From Ramlibacter sp. (lineage in GTDB: Bacteria > Pseudomonadota > Gammaproteobacteria > Burkholderiales > Burkholderiaceae_C), in NCBI GenBank assembly GCA_025351615.1, contig JANXVP010000147.1, forward strand, positions 1 to 20,313: 20,313 bases of DNA, written 5' to 3'. A program made the position numbers and the translations under genes. Shown here one piece after another: positions 1 through 7,920 of this stretch; positions within the stretch are counted from its first letter, which is position 1, and every line of letters begins with the position of its first letter. The notes beneath the pieces were generated by a model, which was not told where the DNA came from, did not search any database, and saw only the letters and a program-made list of their open reading frames with translations.

Positions 1-1318
1 GGAGGATGTAGTCGGCATAGTCGGCGGTGTCGGTCTGGAAATGCTCCAGCACCACGGTGAACAAGTCTTCGCGCGAAAATCCCTGCACCACTTTCGCCGA
101 CTCCGGGGCCACGGCCAGCGGATTGCAGTTGTAAACCACCAGGGCCTCGATGCGAGGTCCAAACTCCCGGGACGGCGGCCGCAAGAGGTCGTCGCCAATG
201 GTCACCATGTTGATGGTTCGCGGCTTCGATCCGGCAAGCAGGTCAGGACGTTGCAACGCGGCCTTGTCGACCGGGAACAGGCCCGAACTCGATAACAGAA
301 GGCCGCCCGCCCGGTGCCGCCACGCCCCGGTCAAGGCCGGAAGGCAGGCAATGGCCCGGGTCGCATTGCCGCCGCCCCGGACGCGCTGCATGCCGTAGTT
401 GAGGCGGACCGCTGCCGGCCGGGTGGTACCCCAATCACGCGCGAGATCGCGGATCTGCTGCACGCCCAAGCCGCAAATCTGCGCCGCGCGCTCGGCGTTC
501 CACACCATGGCGCGCTCGCGCAGCGCGTCCCAGCCGAGCGTGTGCCGTGCGATGTAGTCGTGATCCAGCCAGTCATTGACGATCAGCTCGTGCATCAGCG
601 CGAGGGCCAGCGCCGCGTCGGTGCCGGGCCGCAGTTGCAGGTGCTCGTGGCACTTCTCGGCGGTCTCGGTCCTGCGCGGATCGATGCAGACCAGCTTCGC
701 GCCGTTTCGCCTGGCGACCTGGGCCAGCCTCCAGAAGTGCAGGTTGCTGGCGATCGAATTGCTGCCCCAGATCAGGATGAGCTTCGATTCCGCAAAAAAC
801 TCCACCTTCATTCCGACTTTGCCGCCCAGGGTCTGCAGCAAACCTTCGCCGCCCGCGGTCGAGCAGATCGTGCGGTCCAGCAGCGACGCGCCGAGGCGGT
901 GAAAGAATCTTGCAGCCATGCTCTCGCCCTGGACCAATCCCATGGTCCCGCAATAGCTGTAGGGCAGGATTGCCTGCGGATCACGGGCCGCGATCTCCTT
1001 GAGCCGGCCGGCGATGTCGTCCAGAGCGGCGTCCCAGCTGACGGATTCATAGCGCCCCGACCCCTTCGGTCCGATGCGCTTGAGGGGATGCAGCAAGCGC
1101 TCCGGGTGATAACTTCGCTCGGTGTAGCGCGAGACCTTCGTGCACAGGACGCCATCCGTCGGTCGGTGTTCGGGGTTGCCACGCACCTTGATGGCGACGC
1201 CGTCGCGCACGGTTGTCATCAGGGCGCAGGTGTCGGGGCAGTCGTGCGGACAGGCGCCCTTCACCTCGTGCGCCACCGCTGTGTTCGCTGCTGCAGAATT
1301 GTCGATGCCAGGTGCCAT
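1..1318 (-). CDS. Molybdopterin (bis-MGD) [4Fe-4S] oxidoreductase, N-terminal part, runs off left edge
   Basis: About 439 codons are visible before the window edge; the C-terminal part is missing. The reverse-strand reading begins MAPGIDNSAA and has the N-terminal iron-sulfur motif of the molybdopterin oxidoreductase superfamily: C23-x3-C27-x3-C31-x27-C59, with Lys at 61, a position that in related enzymes lies between the cluster and the cofactor. Later come an LIWGSN segment and a CIDPRRTETA segment, both typical of cofactor-binding folds, and near the edge TDTADYADYIL, the usual region before the LPA motif. No signal peptide is present, so the enzyme is probably cytoplasmic. The substrate cannot be read from the sequence; assimilatory nitrate reductase-like, formate dehydrogenase-like and other family members remain possible. 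The ATG at 1318 is my choice because it leaves a normal short lead before the cysteine motif; no strong ribosome site is visible. It diverges from the next gene with 95 bp between them. Confidence 0.88.
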   Translation of the reverse strand, partial: MAPGIDNSAAANTAVAHEVKGACPHDCPDTCALMTTVRDGVAIKVRGNPEHRPTDGVLCTKVSRYTERSYHPERLLHPLKRIGPKGSGRYESVSWDAALDDIAGRLKEIAARDPQAILPYSYCGTMGLVQGESMAARFFHRLGASLLDRTICSTAGGEGLLQTLGGKVGMKVEFFAESKLILIWGSNSIASNLHFWRLAQVARRNGAKLVCIDPRRTETAEKCHEHLQLRPGTDAALALALMHELIVNDWLDHDYIARHTLGWDALRERAMVWNAERAAQICGLGVQQIRDLARDWGTTRPAAVRLNYGMQRVRGGGNATRAIACLPALTGAWRHRAGGLLLSSSGLFPVDKAALQRPDLLAGSKPRTINMVTIGDDLLRPPSREFGPRIEALVVYNCNPLAVAPESAKVVQGFSREDLFTVVLEHFQTDTADYADYIL

Positions 1319-1413
1319 CCACCCATGGTAGCCGCCCGCTCGGGGCTGGCCGGCGGCCTTTGCACGCGTCCAGGCGTAACAAATACGCCGAACGCGCCCG
1401 GGTAAACTCAGTA

Positions 1414-2541
1414 ATGCTCAACCGACGACATTTTTCCCGCGGCCTGGGGGCTCTGGCGATCATCGGCGCGCCCGCGGTTCGCGCGCAAGCTGACCGCATC
1501 CTGCTGGCCCAGTCCGCTCCTTTCACAGGCCCTTCTGCCCAGCTGGGCATCCAGATGAACCGGGGCGCGAAGCTCTATTTCGAACAGGTCAATGCGCAGG
1601 GCGGCATCGCCCGGCGCAGCATTGAGCTGCTCAGTCTCGACGATGGCTACGAGCCCGACCGGTGTGTCGAGAACACCCGCAAACTGATCGCAGAAGATCC
1701 GTTCGCACTGTTCGGCTACGTCGGCACGCCGACCAGTGTGGCCGCCCTGCCCTTGGCCACCGCGGCCAAGGTTCCGTTCTTCGGCCCCTTCACTGGCGCC
1801 ATGGCCTTGCGCCAGCCGGGCAACCGCTACGCTTTCCACGTGCGAGCGTCGTACAACGACGAGACGGCGCTGATCGTGAAGCAGCTCACCAGCCTCAGCC
1901 TGCGAAAAATCGCCGTGTTCTACCAGAACGACGCCTACGGGAAGGCGGGACTCGACGGGGTGACGCTGGCCCTGTCAAAGCTGGACCTGAAGCCCGTGGC
2001 ACTGGCCACCGTGGAGCGCAATTCCGCGGAAGTGGCAGGCGCCGTGAAAACACTGACGGCGGCGGCGCCCGATGCGATCGTGCAGATCGGTTCCTACAAG
2101 GCCTGCGCCGCCTTCATCCGGGCCGCCCGCAAGGCAGGCTATGGCGGCACCTTCTACAACGTGTCGTTCGTCGGCACGCAGGCGCTGGCCGACGAACTCG
2201 GCAAGGACGGCGCCGGCATCGTCGTGTCGCAGGTGATGCCATCCCCCTATAACGCGGCGCGCCCGATTGCCCGCGAGTTCGTGCAAGCAGTGAAGAAAGC
2301 CGGCGGCGACTACCAGGCCAACTTTTCGAGCATGGAAGGCTATCTGGCAGCCAAGGTGATGGTCGATGGCCTCAAGCGCGCGGGCAGCCGGCCGACGCGC
2401 GAATCGCTGATCGCGGGGCTGGAGTCGCTGGGCAACCAGTCGTACGGTGGCTTTTCGGTGTCGTTCTCGCCGTCCAACCATGTGGCGTCCAGCTTCGTGG
2501 AACTTTCGATGCTGACTGGGGACGGCCGGGTCCGCACCTGA
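1414..2541 (+). CDS. ABC transporter substrate-binding protein, branched-chain amino acid (LivK) type
   Basis: A 375-residue protein starting MLNRRHFSRG. The twin-arginine-like NRRHFSRG followed by a hydrophobic stretch and AVRA-QA suggests Tat export with cleavage near residue 24. The mature part follows the type I periplasmic binding fold of the Leu/Ile/Val family: ILLAQSAPFTGPSAQLG at the first strand, GAKLYFEQVNAQGGI, then FGYVGTPTSVAALPLA, KIAVFYQNDAYGKAGLDG at the hinge and GYLAAKVMVDGLKRAG near the C-terminus. It should bind a small organic ligand in the periplasm, but the ligand cannot be predicted. No permease or ATPase genes are adjacent, so it is an orphan binding protein, common in Burkholderiales. 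The ATG at 1414 was chosen because it places the signal peptide at the N-terminus; longer upstream in-frame readings add an unlikely leader. Confidence 0.88.
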   Translation: MLNRRHFSRGLGALAIIGAPAVRAQADRILLAQSAPFTGPSAQLGIQMNRGAKLYFEQVNAQGGIARRSIELLSLDDGYEPDRCVENTRKLIAEDPFALFGYVGTPTSVAALPLATAAKVPFFGPFTGAMALRQPGNRYAFHVRASYNDETALIVKQLTSLSLRKIAVFYQNDAYGKAGLDGVTLALSKLDLKPVALATVERNSAEVAGAVKTLTAAAPDAIVQIGSYKACAAFIRAARKAGYGGTFYNVSFVGTQALADELGKDGAGIVVSQVMPSPYNAARPIAREFVQAVKKAGGDYQANFSSMEGYLAAKVMVDGLKRAGSRPTRESLIAGLESLGNQSYGGFSVSFSPSNHVASSFVELSMLTGDGRVRT

Positions 2542-2670
2542 TCGCGTGTCAGCGCACGCCCCGTCGTGCTGTCAGACTGGATCCTTTTTTCAGGGCGACG
2601 TGGCGCGCTGACGGCCTGTCGCTCCGATTCGATTCATACTCGGTAGGTGATCAATTGAAAGAAATCTCTC

Positions 2671-3036
2671 ATGCTCAACAAGAACACACTGCGCGCGGCT
2701 TCTGCCGTGCTAGCCCTCGCAGCTGCCGCTTTCTCGATGAACGCAGGCGCCCAATCCACCAGTCCGACCGGACCCGGCAATACCAACAGTAACAAGGCTG
2801 GTGAAGCCTATCCGAACGATCCGAACGCCGCCAATGCCAACAAGCCGAAAATGGCGGCCATTCAAAGGGCCGAAGATTCGCGGCCGGCGCAAGCCACCAA
2901 GCGGGTTGCCCGCCGCAGCAAGAACGCCGTCAAGCGTGCGGGTCACCGCACCGCGGATGCCATTCGCAACACCGGCAACAAGATCGGCAGCAAGCTGCCG
3001 CCTGAGCCCGCTCCGGCTGGCGGCATCAAGCAGTAA
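2671..3036 (+). CDS. Small exported basic low-complexity protein, function unknown
   Basis: A 121-residue protein I do not recognise. Residues 1-27 form a clear Sec signal peptide (MLNKNTLRAASAVLALAAAAFSMNAG, then A-QS as the likely cleavage site). The mature part has two halves: an Asn/Pro/Gly-rich stretch (residues 28-60, e.g. GPGNTNSNKAGEAYPNDPN) and a Lys/Arg-rich stretch (about 70-110, e.g. KRVARRSKNAVKRAGHR) that could form an amphipathic, strongly cationic helix, ending in a Pro-rich tail. It is probably periplasmic. The basic half might contact cell wall, outer-membrane phosphate groups or nucleic acid; that is inference from charge only. GAAAGAAA just before the ATG is a plausible ribosome site. 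It converges on the argE-type gene with only 3 bp between stop codons. Confidence 0.7.
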   Translation: MLNKNTLRAASAVLALAAAAFSMNAGAQSTSPTGPGNTNSNKAGEAYPNDPNAANANKPKMAAIQRAEDSRPAQATKRVARRSKNAVKRAGHRTADAIRNTGNKIGSKLPPEPAPAGGIKQ

Positions 3037-3039
3037 CGG

Positions 3040-4209
3040 TCAGTCGATTTCATGCGTGGCCGCCAGGCCGCGCATGAAAGCCTCGCAGCGCGCCAGCTGC
3101 GCAAGGCTTACATATTCGTCGGGCTGGTGCGCCTGCCCGATGCTGCCGGGACCGCACACCACACTCGGAATTCCGGCGTTTTTAAAAAGTCCCGCCTCGG
3201 TGCCGAAGGCCACCAATGTGGTTCCCTGCTCCCCCGCCAAGCGCTGCGCGAGGCGGGTGATGCTGTCGCCGGCGGATCCCAGAAAGCTGGGGACAGCGCA
3301 GAGGGTCTCGAACTGAATGCCAGCTTCCGGCGCCACCTTCTGCATTGCTGGCTCCAGCGAGCGCGCGTAGGCCACGACCTCGGTTTGCATGGCCGCCACG
3401 TCAGAGGTCGGCAATTCCCGGAACTCATAGCGGAACTGCGCATCCCGCGGCACCACGTTGTCTGCGATCCCGCCATGGAACTGCCCGACGCTGGCCGTCG
3501 AAAACGGCACATCGAAGCCGTCGTAACGTGGCTCGCTGCGCTCGAACCGCTCAGCCATCTCCCTCACCTTGCAGACCATGCGGGCCGCCATCTCGATTGC
3601 GTTGACCGACTGCGGCGTCAGGGATGAGTGGGCGTCTTTCCCGCGCACGCAGCAACGGTAGCGGTATACGCCTTTGTGGGCGATGGCGGGCACCATGCTG
3701 GTCGGCTCGCCCACGATGCACGCCAGCGGCTTCACCCCGGCGTCGCGCATGTCGGCAATCAGGTCCTTGACTCCGAAGCAGCCGACTTCCTCGTCGTAAC
3801 TGAAGGCCAGGTGAATCGCAAAGGGCGCCTTGCTCTCGAGAAACAGGGCTGCATTGGCGACCGCCAGCGCGATGAAGCTTTTCATGTCTGCACTGCCGCG
3901 ACCGAACAGCTTTCCATCGCGCACCACGCCGCTCAACGGGTCGACGCTCCAGTCCTGGCCCGCCCATGGCACCGTGTCCGTATGGCCGGAAAGAATCACG
4001 CCCGAAGGCTTGCCTTCGCCCAGCGTCGCGAACAGGTTGGCCTTGGTTTTCTCTGCATTGAAGGTCAGGCGGCTGGTGACGCCCAGCTTTTTCAGCGCGT
4101 CGCGAATGAAGTGGATCAGGACCAGGTTCGAGTTGGCGCTGACAGTGTCCATCCGCACGAGCGTCTGCGCCAGCTCGAGCGCTATCGGCGATAAGGGAGT
4201 TGCTTTCAT
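3040..4209 (-). CDS. argE: Acetylornithine deacetylase (ArgE, peptidase family M20)
   Basis: A 389-residue M20-family metallohydrolase, the usual length for ArgE. It hydrolyses N2-acetylornithine to ornithine and acetate in arginine synthesis, in the cytoplasm. Dinuclear zinc-site residues are visible: H76 and D78 in SGHTDTVPW, D108 in GRGSADMK, the catalytic and ligand glutamates in DEE 139-141, E168 in GEPTS, and H361 in GQAHQPDEY. Overall wording (GSADMKSFIALAV, GRGSADMK, VFSTASVG-like middle domain) fits ArgE better than DapE or CPG2, though a related N-acyl amino acid deacylase cannot be excluded. The frame stays open far upstream of the ATG at 4209, but the upstream part is the shadow of the divergent gene and lacks M20 similarity. 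The divergent M20 gene starts 81 bp away, so both promoters must lie in or near that gap. Confidence 0.88.
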   Translation of the reverse strand: MKATPLSPIALELAQTLVRMDTVSANSNLVLIHFIRDALKKLGVTSRLTFNAEKTKANLFATLGEGKPSGVILSGHTDTVPWAGQDWSVDPLSGVVRDGKLFGRGSADMKSFIALAVANAALFLESKAPFAIHLAFSYDEEVGCFGVKDLIADMRDAGVKPLACIVGEPTSMVPAIAHKGVYRYRCCVRGKDAHSSLTPQSVNAIEMAARMVCKVREMAERFERSEPRYDGFDVPFSTASVGQFHGGIADNVVPRDAQFRYEFRELPTSDVAAMQTEVVAYARSLEPAMQKVAPEAGIQFETLCAVPSFLGSAGDSITRLAQRLAGEQGTTLVAFGTEAGLFKNAGIPSVVCGPGSIGQAHQPDEYVSLAQLARCEAFMRGLAATHEID

Positions 4210-4290
4210 CGCCGTATTCTCGCGGATCGGCCGCCAGCAAGCGGGCAGCCGCGACGATAGACTGTCGGGACCTTCGCTACCCCGGCAGTC

Positions 4291-5487
4291 ATGAACATCC
4301 TGGACTCCATCGTCACCCAAGCCGCTTCGATCGCGGCGATCCGCCGCGACATCCACGCGCATCCGGAACTTTGCTTCGAGGAAACGCGCACAGCCGACCT
4401 GGTGGCGCGCAAGCTGACCGAATGGGGCATCCCCGTGCACCGCGGGCTGGGCAAGACGGGCGTCGTCGGCATCCTGAAGTCGGGCACCAGCGCCCGGGCG
4501 ATCGGGCTGCGCGCCGACATGGACGCACTGCCGATGCAGGAGTTCAACAGCTTCAGCCACGCCAGCCGCAACGACGGAAAGATGCACGCCTGCGGCCACG
4601 ATGGCCATGTGGCGATGCTGCTGGCGGCGGCCCAGCATTTCGCGAAGAACAGGAACTACGACGGCACGGTCTACCTGATTTTCCAGCCGGCCGAGGAAAA
4701 GGGCGGCGGTGCGCGAGAGATGATCGCGGACGGGTTGTTCGAGCGGTTCCCGATGGACGCGGTGTTCGGCATGCACAACTGGCCGGGCAACCAGGTCGGC
4801 CGCTTCGCCGTGAGCGCAGGGCCGGTGATGGCATCGACCAACGAATTCAGGATCACGATCCGCGGCAAGGGCAGCCATGCGGCCATGCCGCACAACGGCA
4901 TCGACCCGGTTCCGGTGGCCTGCCAGATGGTGCAGGCGTTCCAGACCATCATCAGCCGCAACAAGAAGCCGATCGATGCCGGCGTGATCTCGGTCACCAT
5001 GATCCACGCGGGCGAGGCCACCAATGTGGTTCCTGACAGCTGCGAGCTGCAGGGGACGGTCAGAACCTTCACGCTCGAGGTGCTGGACCTGATCGAAAGG
5101 CGGATGAAGCAGGTCGCGGAGCACGTATGCGCAGCGCATGAGGCGACCTGCGAATTCGAGTTTGTGCGCAACTACCCGCCCACGATCAACTCCGCCGCCG
5201 AGGCCGCTTTTTCGCGCCAGGTGATGGCGTCCATCGTCGGCGAGAGCAACGTCGAGGTCCAGGAGCCCACCATGGGCGCGGAGGACTTCGCCTACATGCT
5301 GCAGGTCAGACCCGGCGCCTATTGCTTCATCGCGAACGGCGATGGCAGCCATCGCGAAATGGGCCACGGCGGCGGTCCCTGCATGCTGCACAACCCGAGC
5401 TACGACTTCAATGATGACCTGATCCCGCTGGGGGCCACCTACTGGGTCCGCCTCGCTGAAGCCTGGCTGGCCCCGACCCACGCATGA
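4291..5487 (+). CDS. M20 family amidohydrolase (hippurate hydrolase / aminoacylase type, M20D)
   Basis: A 398-residue cytoplasmic metalloamidase of the HipO/IAA-amino acid hydrolase group, which cleaves N-acyl amino acids. Hallmarks in order: LRADMDALPMQE (73-84), the metal-binding HACGHDGH with C101 and H103, QPAEEKGGG with E135/E136, MHNWPG with H162, HAAMPHNGIDP in the dimerisation domain, GEATNVVPD, MGAEDFAYM, and the C-terminal metal-ligand His 367 in LHNPSYDFND. All metal-ligand positions are intact, so it should be active. It overlaps the following DUF2817 gene by ATGA, indicating translational coupling and shared expression. Lying divergent to an argE-type gene, it may take part in salvage of acylated amino acids, but the physiological substrate is not evident. 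Confidence 0.9.
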   Translation: MNILDSIVTQAASIAAIRRDIHAHPELCFEETRTADLVARKLTEWGIPVHRGLGKTGVVGILKSGTSARAIGLRADMDALPMQEFNSFSHASRNDGKMHACGHDGHVAMLLAAAQHFAKNRNYDGTVYLIFQPAEEKGGGAREMIADGLFERFPMDAVFGMHNWPGNQVGRFAVSAGPVMASTNEFRITIRGKGSHAAMPHNGIDPVPVACQMVQAFQTIISRNKKPIDAGVISVTMIHAGEATNVVPDSCELQGTVRTFTLEVLDLIERRMKQVAEHVCAAHEATCEFEFVRNYPPTINSAAEAAFSRQVMASIVGESNVEVQEPTMGAEDFAYMLQVRPGAYCFIANGDGSHREMGHGGGPCMLHNPSYDFNDDLIPLGATYWVRLAEAWLAPTHA

Positions 5488-6257
5488 GTGGAGCGGCGCA
5501 GGCGTTCGCGGGTTCGTATGCGCAGGCGCGCCGGAAGTTTCTGGAGGCAGCGGCCGGGGCCGGATCGGCGGTCGAATCGATGCTGCACCCGCTCCCGGGC
5601 CGCGAGGGCGAGGACCTGGCGACGACGCGCAACAGGTCCGACATCGAGAGCTACGTCGCGTCCAACGGCGAAGCGGCGTTCCAGGCGGCCATCACGCGCG
5701 GGCAACACGAATTCAGGGACGGTTTGTTCTTCGGCGGAGCTGCGCCCTGCTGGAGCAACAAAACGCTGGGGGAGGTGCTGCGCAAGCATGGCCGGCGCGC
5801 GGCCCGGATCGCATGGATCGACGTTCACACCGGCCTGGGGCCCAGCGGCGTCGGCGAGCGTATCCATGCGGCCCGCAACGACCATGCTGCCCTGCAGCGA
5901 GCCCGCCAGTGGTGGAACGGTGGGGGGACATCGCCGGTCACGTCGATCTACGACGGCTCCTCGGTGTCGGCGTTCCTGACAGGGATGATGTTCAACGCCG
6001 TGTACGACGAATGTCCGCAGGCGCAGTACACCGGAATCGCGATCGAATTCGGCACTTTGCCGGTGCTCGAGACGCTTCAGGCACTGCGCGGCGAGCAATG
6101 GCTGGACCGCCACCCCGAAGCCGCGCTGGAGCTGGCGCAGCAGATTCGCCAGCAGGTGAAGGACGCGTGTTACACCGACACCGACCCGTGGAAGGCGCAA
6201 ATCGTCGTCCAGTCCAGGCAAGCGCTGCTCCAGGCCGCGGACGGTCTCGGCGCCTGA
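5484..6257 (+). CDS. DUF2817 (M14-like) family protein with internal loss of the zinc-site core
   Basis: A 257-residue intact frame, against roughly 360-370 residues for family members as I recall them. The N-terminus (SYAQARRKFLEAA, then HPLPGREGEDLA at 35-46) and the C-terminal two thirds (GLFFGGAAPCWSN at 80-92, DVHTGLGPSG at 113-122, SIYDGSSVSAFLTG, AIEFGTLP with E188) match the DUF2817 family. The stretch normally between them, with the HGVEG zinc-ligand motif, the NPYGF segment and the DLNRNF segment, is absent. The protein jumps from GEDLAT (to residue 47) straight to RNRSDIESYVASNG. About 105-115 residues seem to be deleted in frame around 5618-5635. H115 remains but the first H-x-x-E pair is gone, so peptidase activity is unlikely. 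It starts on the ATGA overlap with the M20 gene and ends 8 bp from the convergent coaX. Confidence 0.82.
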   Translation: MSGAAQAFAGSYAQARRKFLEAAAGAGSAVESMLHPLPGREGEDLATTRNRSDIESYVASNGEAAFQAAITRGQHEFRDGLFFGGAAPCWSNKTLGEVLRKHGRRAARIAWIDVHTGLGPSGVGERIHAARNDHAALQRARQWWNGGGTSPVTSIYDGSSVSAFLTGMMFNAVYDECPQAQYTGIAIEFGTLPVLETLQALRGEQWLDRHPEAALELAQQIRQQVKDACYTDTDPWKAQIVVQSRQALLQAADGLGA

Positions 6258-6265
6258 AAGGCCGG

Positions 6266-7039
6266 TCAGGCCGCCGCGGCCCGCTCGTACGCGATCTGCA
6301 GCAGGCCGTCGAAAATCAGGCTGTCCACCAGTTCGAACTGCACGGACATGGAGGGCGCCATCTTCCAGCCGGCGCCGCCGGTCATGAAGCACGCCGGTTC
6401 CGCCTGACAGTGCAGGCGCACGTGCTGCACCATGCGCTCCACTGCCCCGGCAATAGCGTAAGTTCCTCCGCTCGTGAGCGCATCGCTGGTGTTGGTCGGA
6501 AATTCACGCACGTCGCCGGTCGGCACGTGCAGCCCGGCCGTGCCCGACTCCAGGGCGCGCAGCATGATCCCGTGTCCGGGAAGGATGAAACCGCCCAGAA
6601 ACCGCCCTCCAGCGTCCACCGCTTCGACGGTGACGGCCGTGCCGACCATCACCACCACCAGCGGACGCGCCGGGCCCCGTCCCAGCATCCGGTGCCAGGC
6701 ACCGATCATGGCGACCCAGCGGTCGGCGCCCAGCCGGCTCGGGTAGTCATAGCCGTTGGAGATTCCCGCCTCCCAAAGGCCTGGCACCACCCACTGGGCG
6801 GGCAGATCCCAAAGCTCCCCCAGGTGCTCGTCGACCCGTCGGCGCACGGCGTCGGCGGCGACGACGCAACCCAGCATGCAGGTCGGCCGCGTCAATTCGG
6901 TCCAGTCCGCGTCAGGCAGGCGGTCGATGTTCTCCAGAAACTCTGCGCCGTGCGCGAGCAGGCTCGCCGCGGGCGTGGCGGCGGCATACAACGCCCACTT
7001 CAGGCGCGTGTTGCCGATATCGATCGCAAGAAAGGACAT
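6266..7039 (-). CDS. coaX: Type III pantothenate kinase (CoaX, Baf family)
   Basis: A 257-residue ASKHA-fold kinase that phosphorylates pantothenate with ATP in the first step of coenzyme A synthesis. It shows the N-terminal phosphate loop [13 protein letters not shown] (5-17), the substrate-region [11 protein letters not shown], the second nucleotide motif [12 protein letters not shown], and [15 protein letters not shown]. As in the Bordetella Baf/CoaX protein (from memory), the acidic residue usually placed before the GTA motif is replaced by a hydrophobic one, which is normal for betaproteobacterial members. The kinase is cytoplasmic. In many Burkholderiales coaX sits next to the biotin ligase gene birA, but here it stands alone between the convergent DUF2817 gene and the luxR-type gene 118 bp upstream. 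The ATG at 7039 fits the conserved N-terminus exactly; its ribosome site is weak. Confidence 0.93.
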   Translation of the reverse strand: MSFLAIDIGNTRLKWALYAAATPAASLLAHGAEFLENIDRLPDADWTELTRPTCMLGCVVAADAVRRRVDEHLGELWDLPAQWVVPGLWEAGISNGYDYPSRLGADRWVAMIGAWHRMLGRGPARPLVVVMVGTAVTVEAVDAGGRFLGGFILPGHGIMLRALESGTAGLHVPTGDVREFPTNTSDALTSGGTYAIAGAVERMVQHVRLHCQAEPACFMTGGAGWKMAPSMSVQFELVDSLIFDGLLQIAYERAAAA

Positions 7040-7157
7040 GGCGTCGTCACGAGACGGGAGTTTGCCGCGTGGTCGCAGGCCTCAGGGATGCGGGAGCGTC
7101 AGACTCGGCCATGGGTTCCCTCGCTTGCCCGCAATATAACCTTTCGTCCCGGTCTGC

Positions 7158-7832
7158 TCAGATCGCACCGAGCCAGCACGCCCGCTGGATCGCGGCCATC
7201 TTGTTGTCCACCTTGAGCTTGGCCATGGCATTGGCAAGATGGTAATTCACGGTGCGCTCGGTACAACTGAGGCGCTGCGAGCTTTCCCGGGCCGTCAGGC
7301 CCTCGAACGCCAGGATCAGGCACTCTCGCTCGCGCGGGCTCAGCGTGGACCGGGCCTGCGCAATCGAGCGCTTCACCAGCGGCCAGATGTTCAGGGCCGA
7401 CCAGACCAGGGACGCCGCTTCGGCGCGATCGATGAGCTCACGCGGGCTGAACATGAAACATTCAAACGCGCGACCGGCAGGCAGGGAAAACTCGACCCGC
7501 ACCACGGTCTGGTAGCCGTGGGCGAGCCAGAGTTGCCGCCATCGGCTGGAGCCCGAGTGGTCGGATCGGGCGATATGCTGCCAGGCCACCAGCGGTGCAT
7601 CAGAATCACGCCACGGCGCGCCGAAGTCGCGGCTCTGGGCCAGCGCATGCGCCGCTTCGGCCAGCACGGGAGGATGCACCGCGACCACCAAGCGGTCTTC
7701 GGTGCCGCCGAACGGGTCGGGGCCGATGACGACCACCGCCTCGACCGAAAACTCTCGCAAGGCTCCGATCCAGTCGCTCAGGATGCCATCGAGGCTCACA
7801 CTGTCAAAGTTAACAGGTACCCCCAAAGGCAT
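7158..7832 (-). CDS. LuxR-family transcriptional regulator of the Cqs/Lqs-type locus
   Basis: A 224-residue regulator. Residues 163-224 are a clear LuxR-type helix-turn-helix: LSPRERECLILAFEGLTA, then TERTVNYHLANAMAKLKV with the recognition helix, ending LGAI, the style of quorum-sensing LuxR proteins. Residues 1-155 look like a sensory domain but are divergent: a PWRDSDAPLVAWQHI segment and WLAHGYQTVVRVEFSLPAG lie where the acyl-homoserine-lactone pocket of TraR/LuxR would be. The usual W-x3-Y and DP pocket residues are not evident, so the ligand is uncertain and may not be an AHL. The ATG at 7832 is preferred over the one at 7871 because AAAGGGA sits 6 bp upstream of it. It is divergent from the histidine kinase, with 88 bp between starts. 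Codons 6-11 contain a lux-box-like dyad. It is the best candidate for the DNA-binding output of the neighbouring signalling genes. Confidence 0.88.
   Translation of the reverse strand: MPLGVPVNFDSVSLDGILSDWIGALREFSVEAVVVIGPDPFGGTEDRLVVAVHPPVLAEAAHALAQSRDFGAPWRDSDAPLVAWQHIARSDHSGSSRWRQLWLAHGYQTVVRVEFSLPAGRAFECFMFSPRELIDRAEAASLVWSALNIWPLVKRSIAQARSTLSPRERECLILAFEGLTARESSQRLSCTERTVNYHLANAMAKLKVDNKMAAIQRACWLGAI
7801..7816. promoter_or_regulatory. Lux-box-like dyad inside the luxR-type gene, upstream of the kinase gene
   Basis: CTGTCAAAGTTAACAG has the CTGT-N8-ACAG geometry of a lux box, with six of eight base pairs symmetric. It matches the core of the cqsA-upstream palindrome at 13 of 16 positions. 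It covers codons 6-11 of the luxR-type gene and lies about 105-120 bp upstream of the kinase TTG. On the coding strand it forces AT-ending codons (GTT, TTT, AGT) unusual for this GC-rich genome. A role as operator for the divergent pair is inference. Confidence 0.45.
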
Positions 7833-7905
7833 ACGATTCCCTTTCTGCCGCAGCTGAGACAATATCACCATTCTTCGCCGCTCATCAGAGCGACTGCCGG
7901 CCTGC

Positions 7906-7915
7906 GGAAGAGGGA
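7906..7915 (+). promoter_or_regulatory. Ribosome binding site fixing a TTG start for the histidine kinase
   Basis: GGAAGAGGGA ends 5 bp before TTG at 7921; another TTG follows at 7924 and a GTG at 7936. There is no ATG in this frame before the first membrane helix, so initiation at a UUG codon is the best reading. UUG starts are weak, which may hold kinase levels low. Confidence 0.6.
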
Positions 7916-7920
7916 ACTGT

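Noticed and set aside
314..1405. Long open frame on the plus strand opposite the molybdopterin enzyme
   Set aside because: It is antisense to a well-supported conserved gene and its translation resembles no protein family; long shadow frames are expected in GC-rich DNA.
1976..1995. CTGTCAAAGCTGGACC inside the binding-protein gene as a third lux-box-like site
   Set aside because: It shares only the left half; the ACAG half-site is absent and it lies mid-gene.
2548..2612. Inverted repeat GTCAGCGC ... GCGCTGAC after the binding-protein gene
   Set aside because: The 8-bp arms are separated by about 50 bases with no T-run placed after the stem, so no terminator call is justified.
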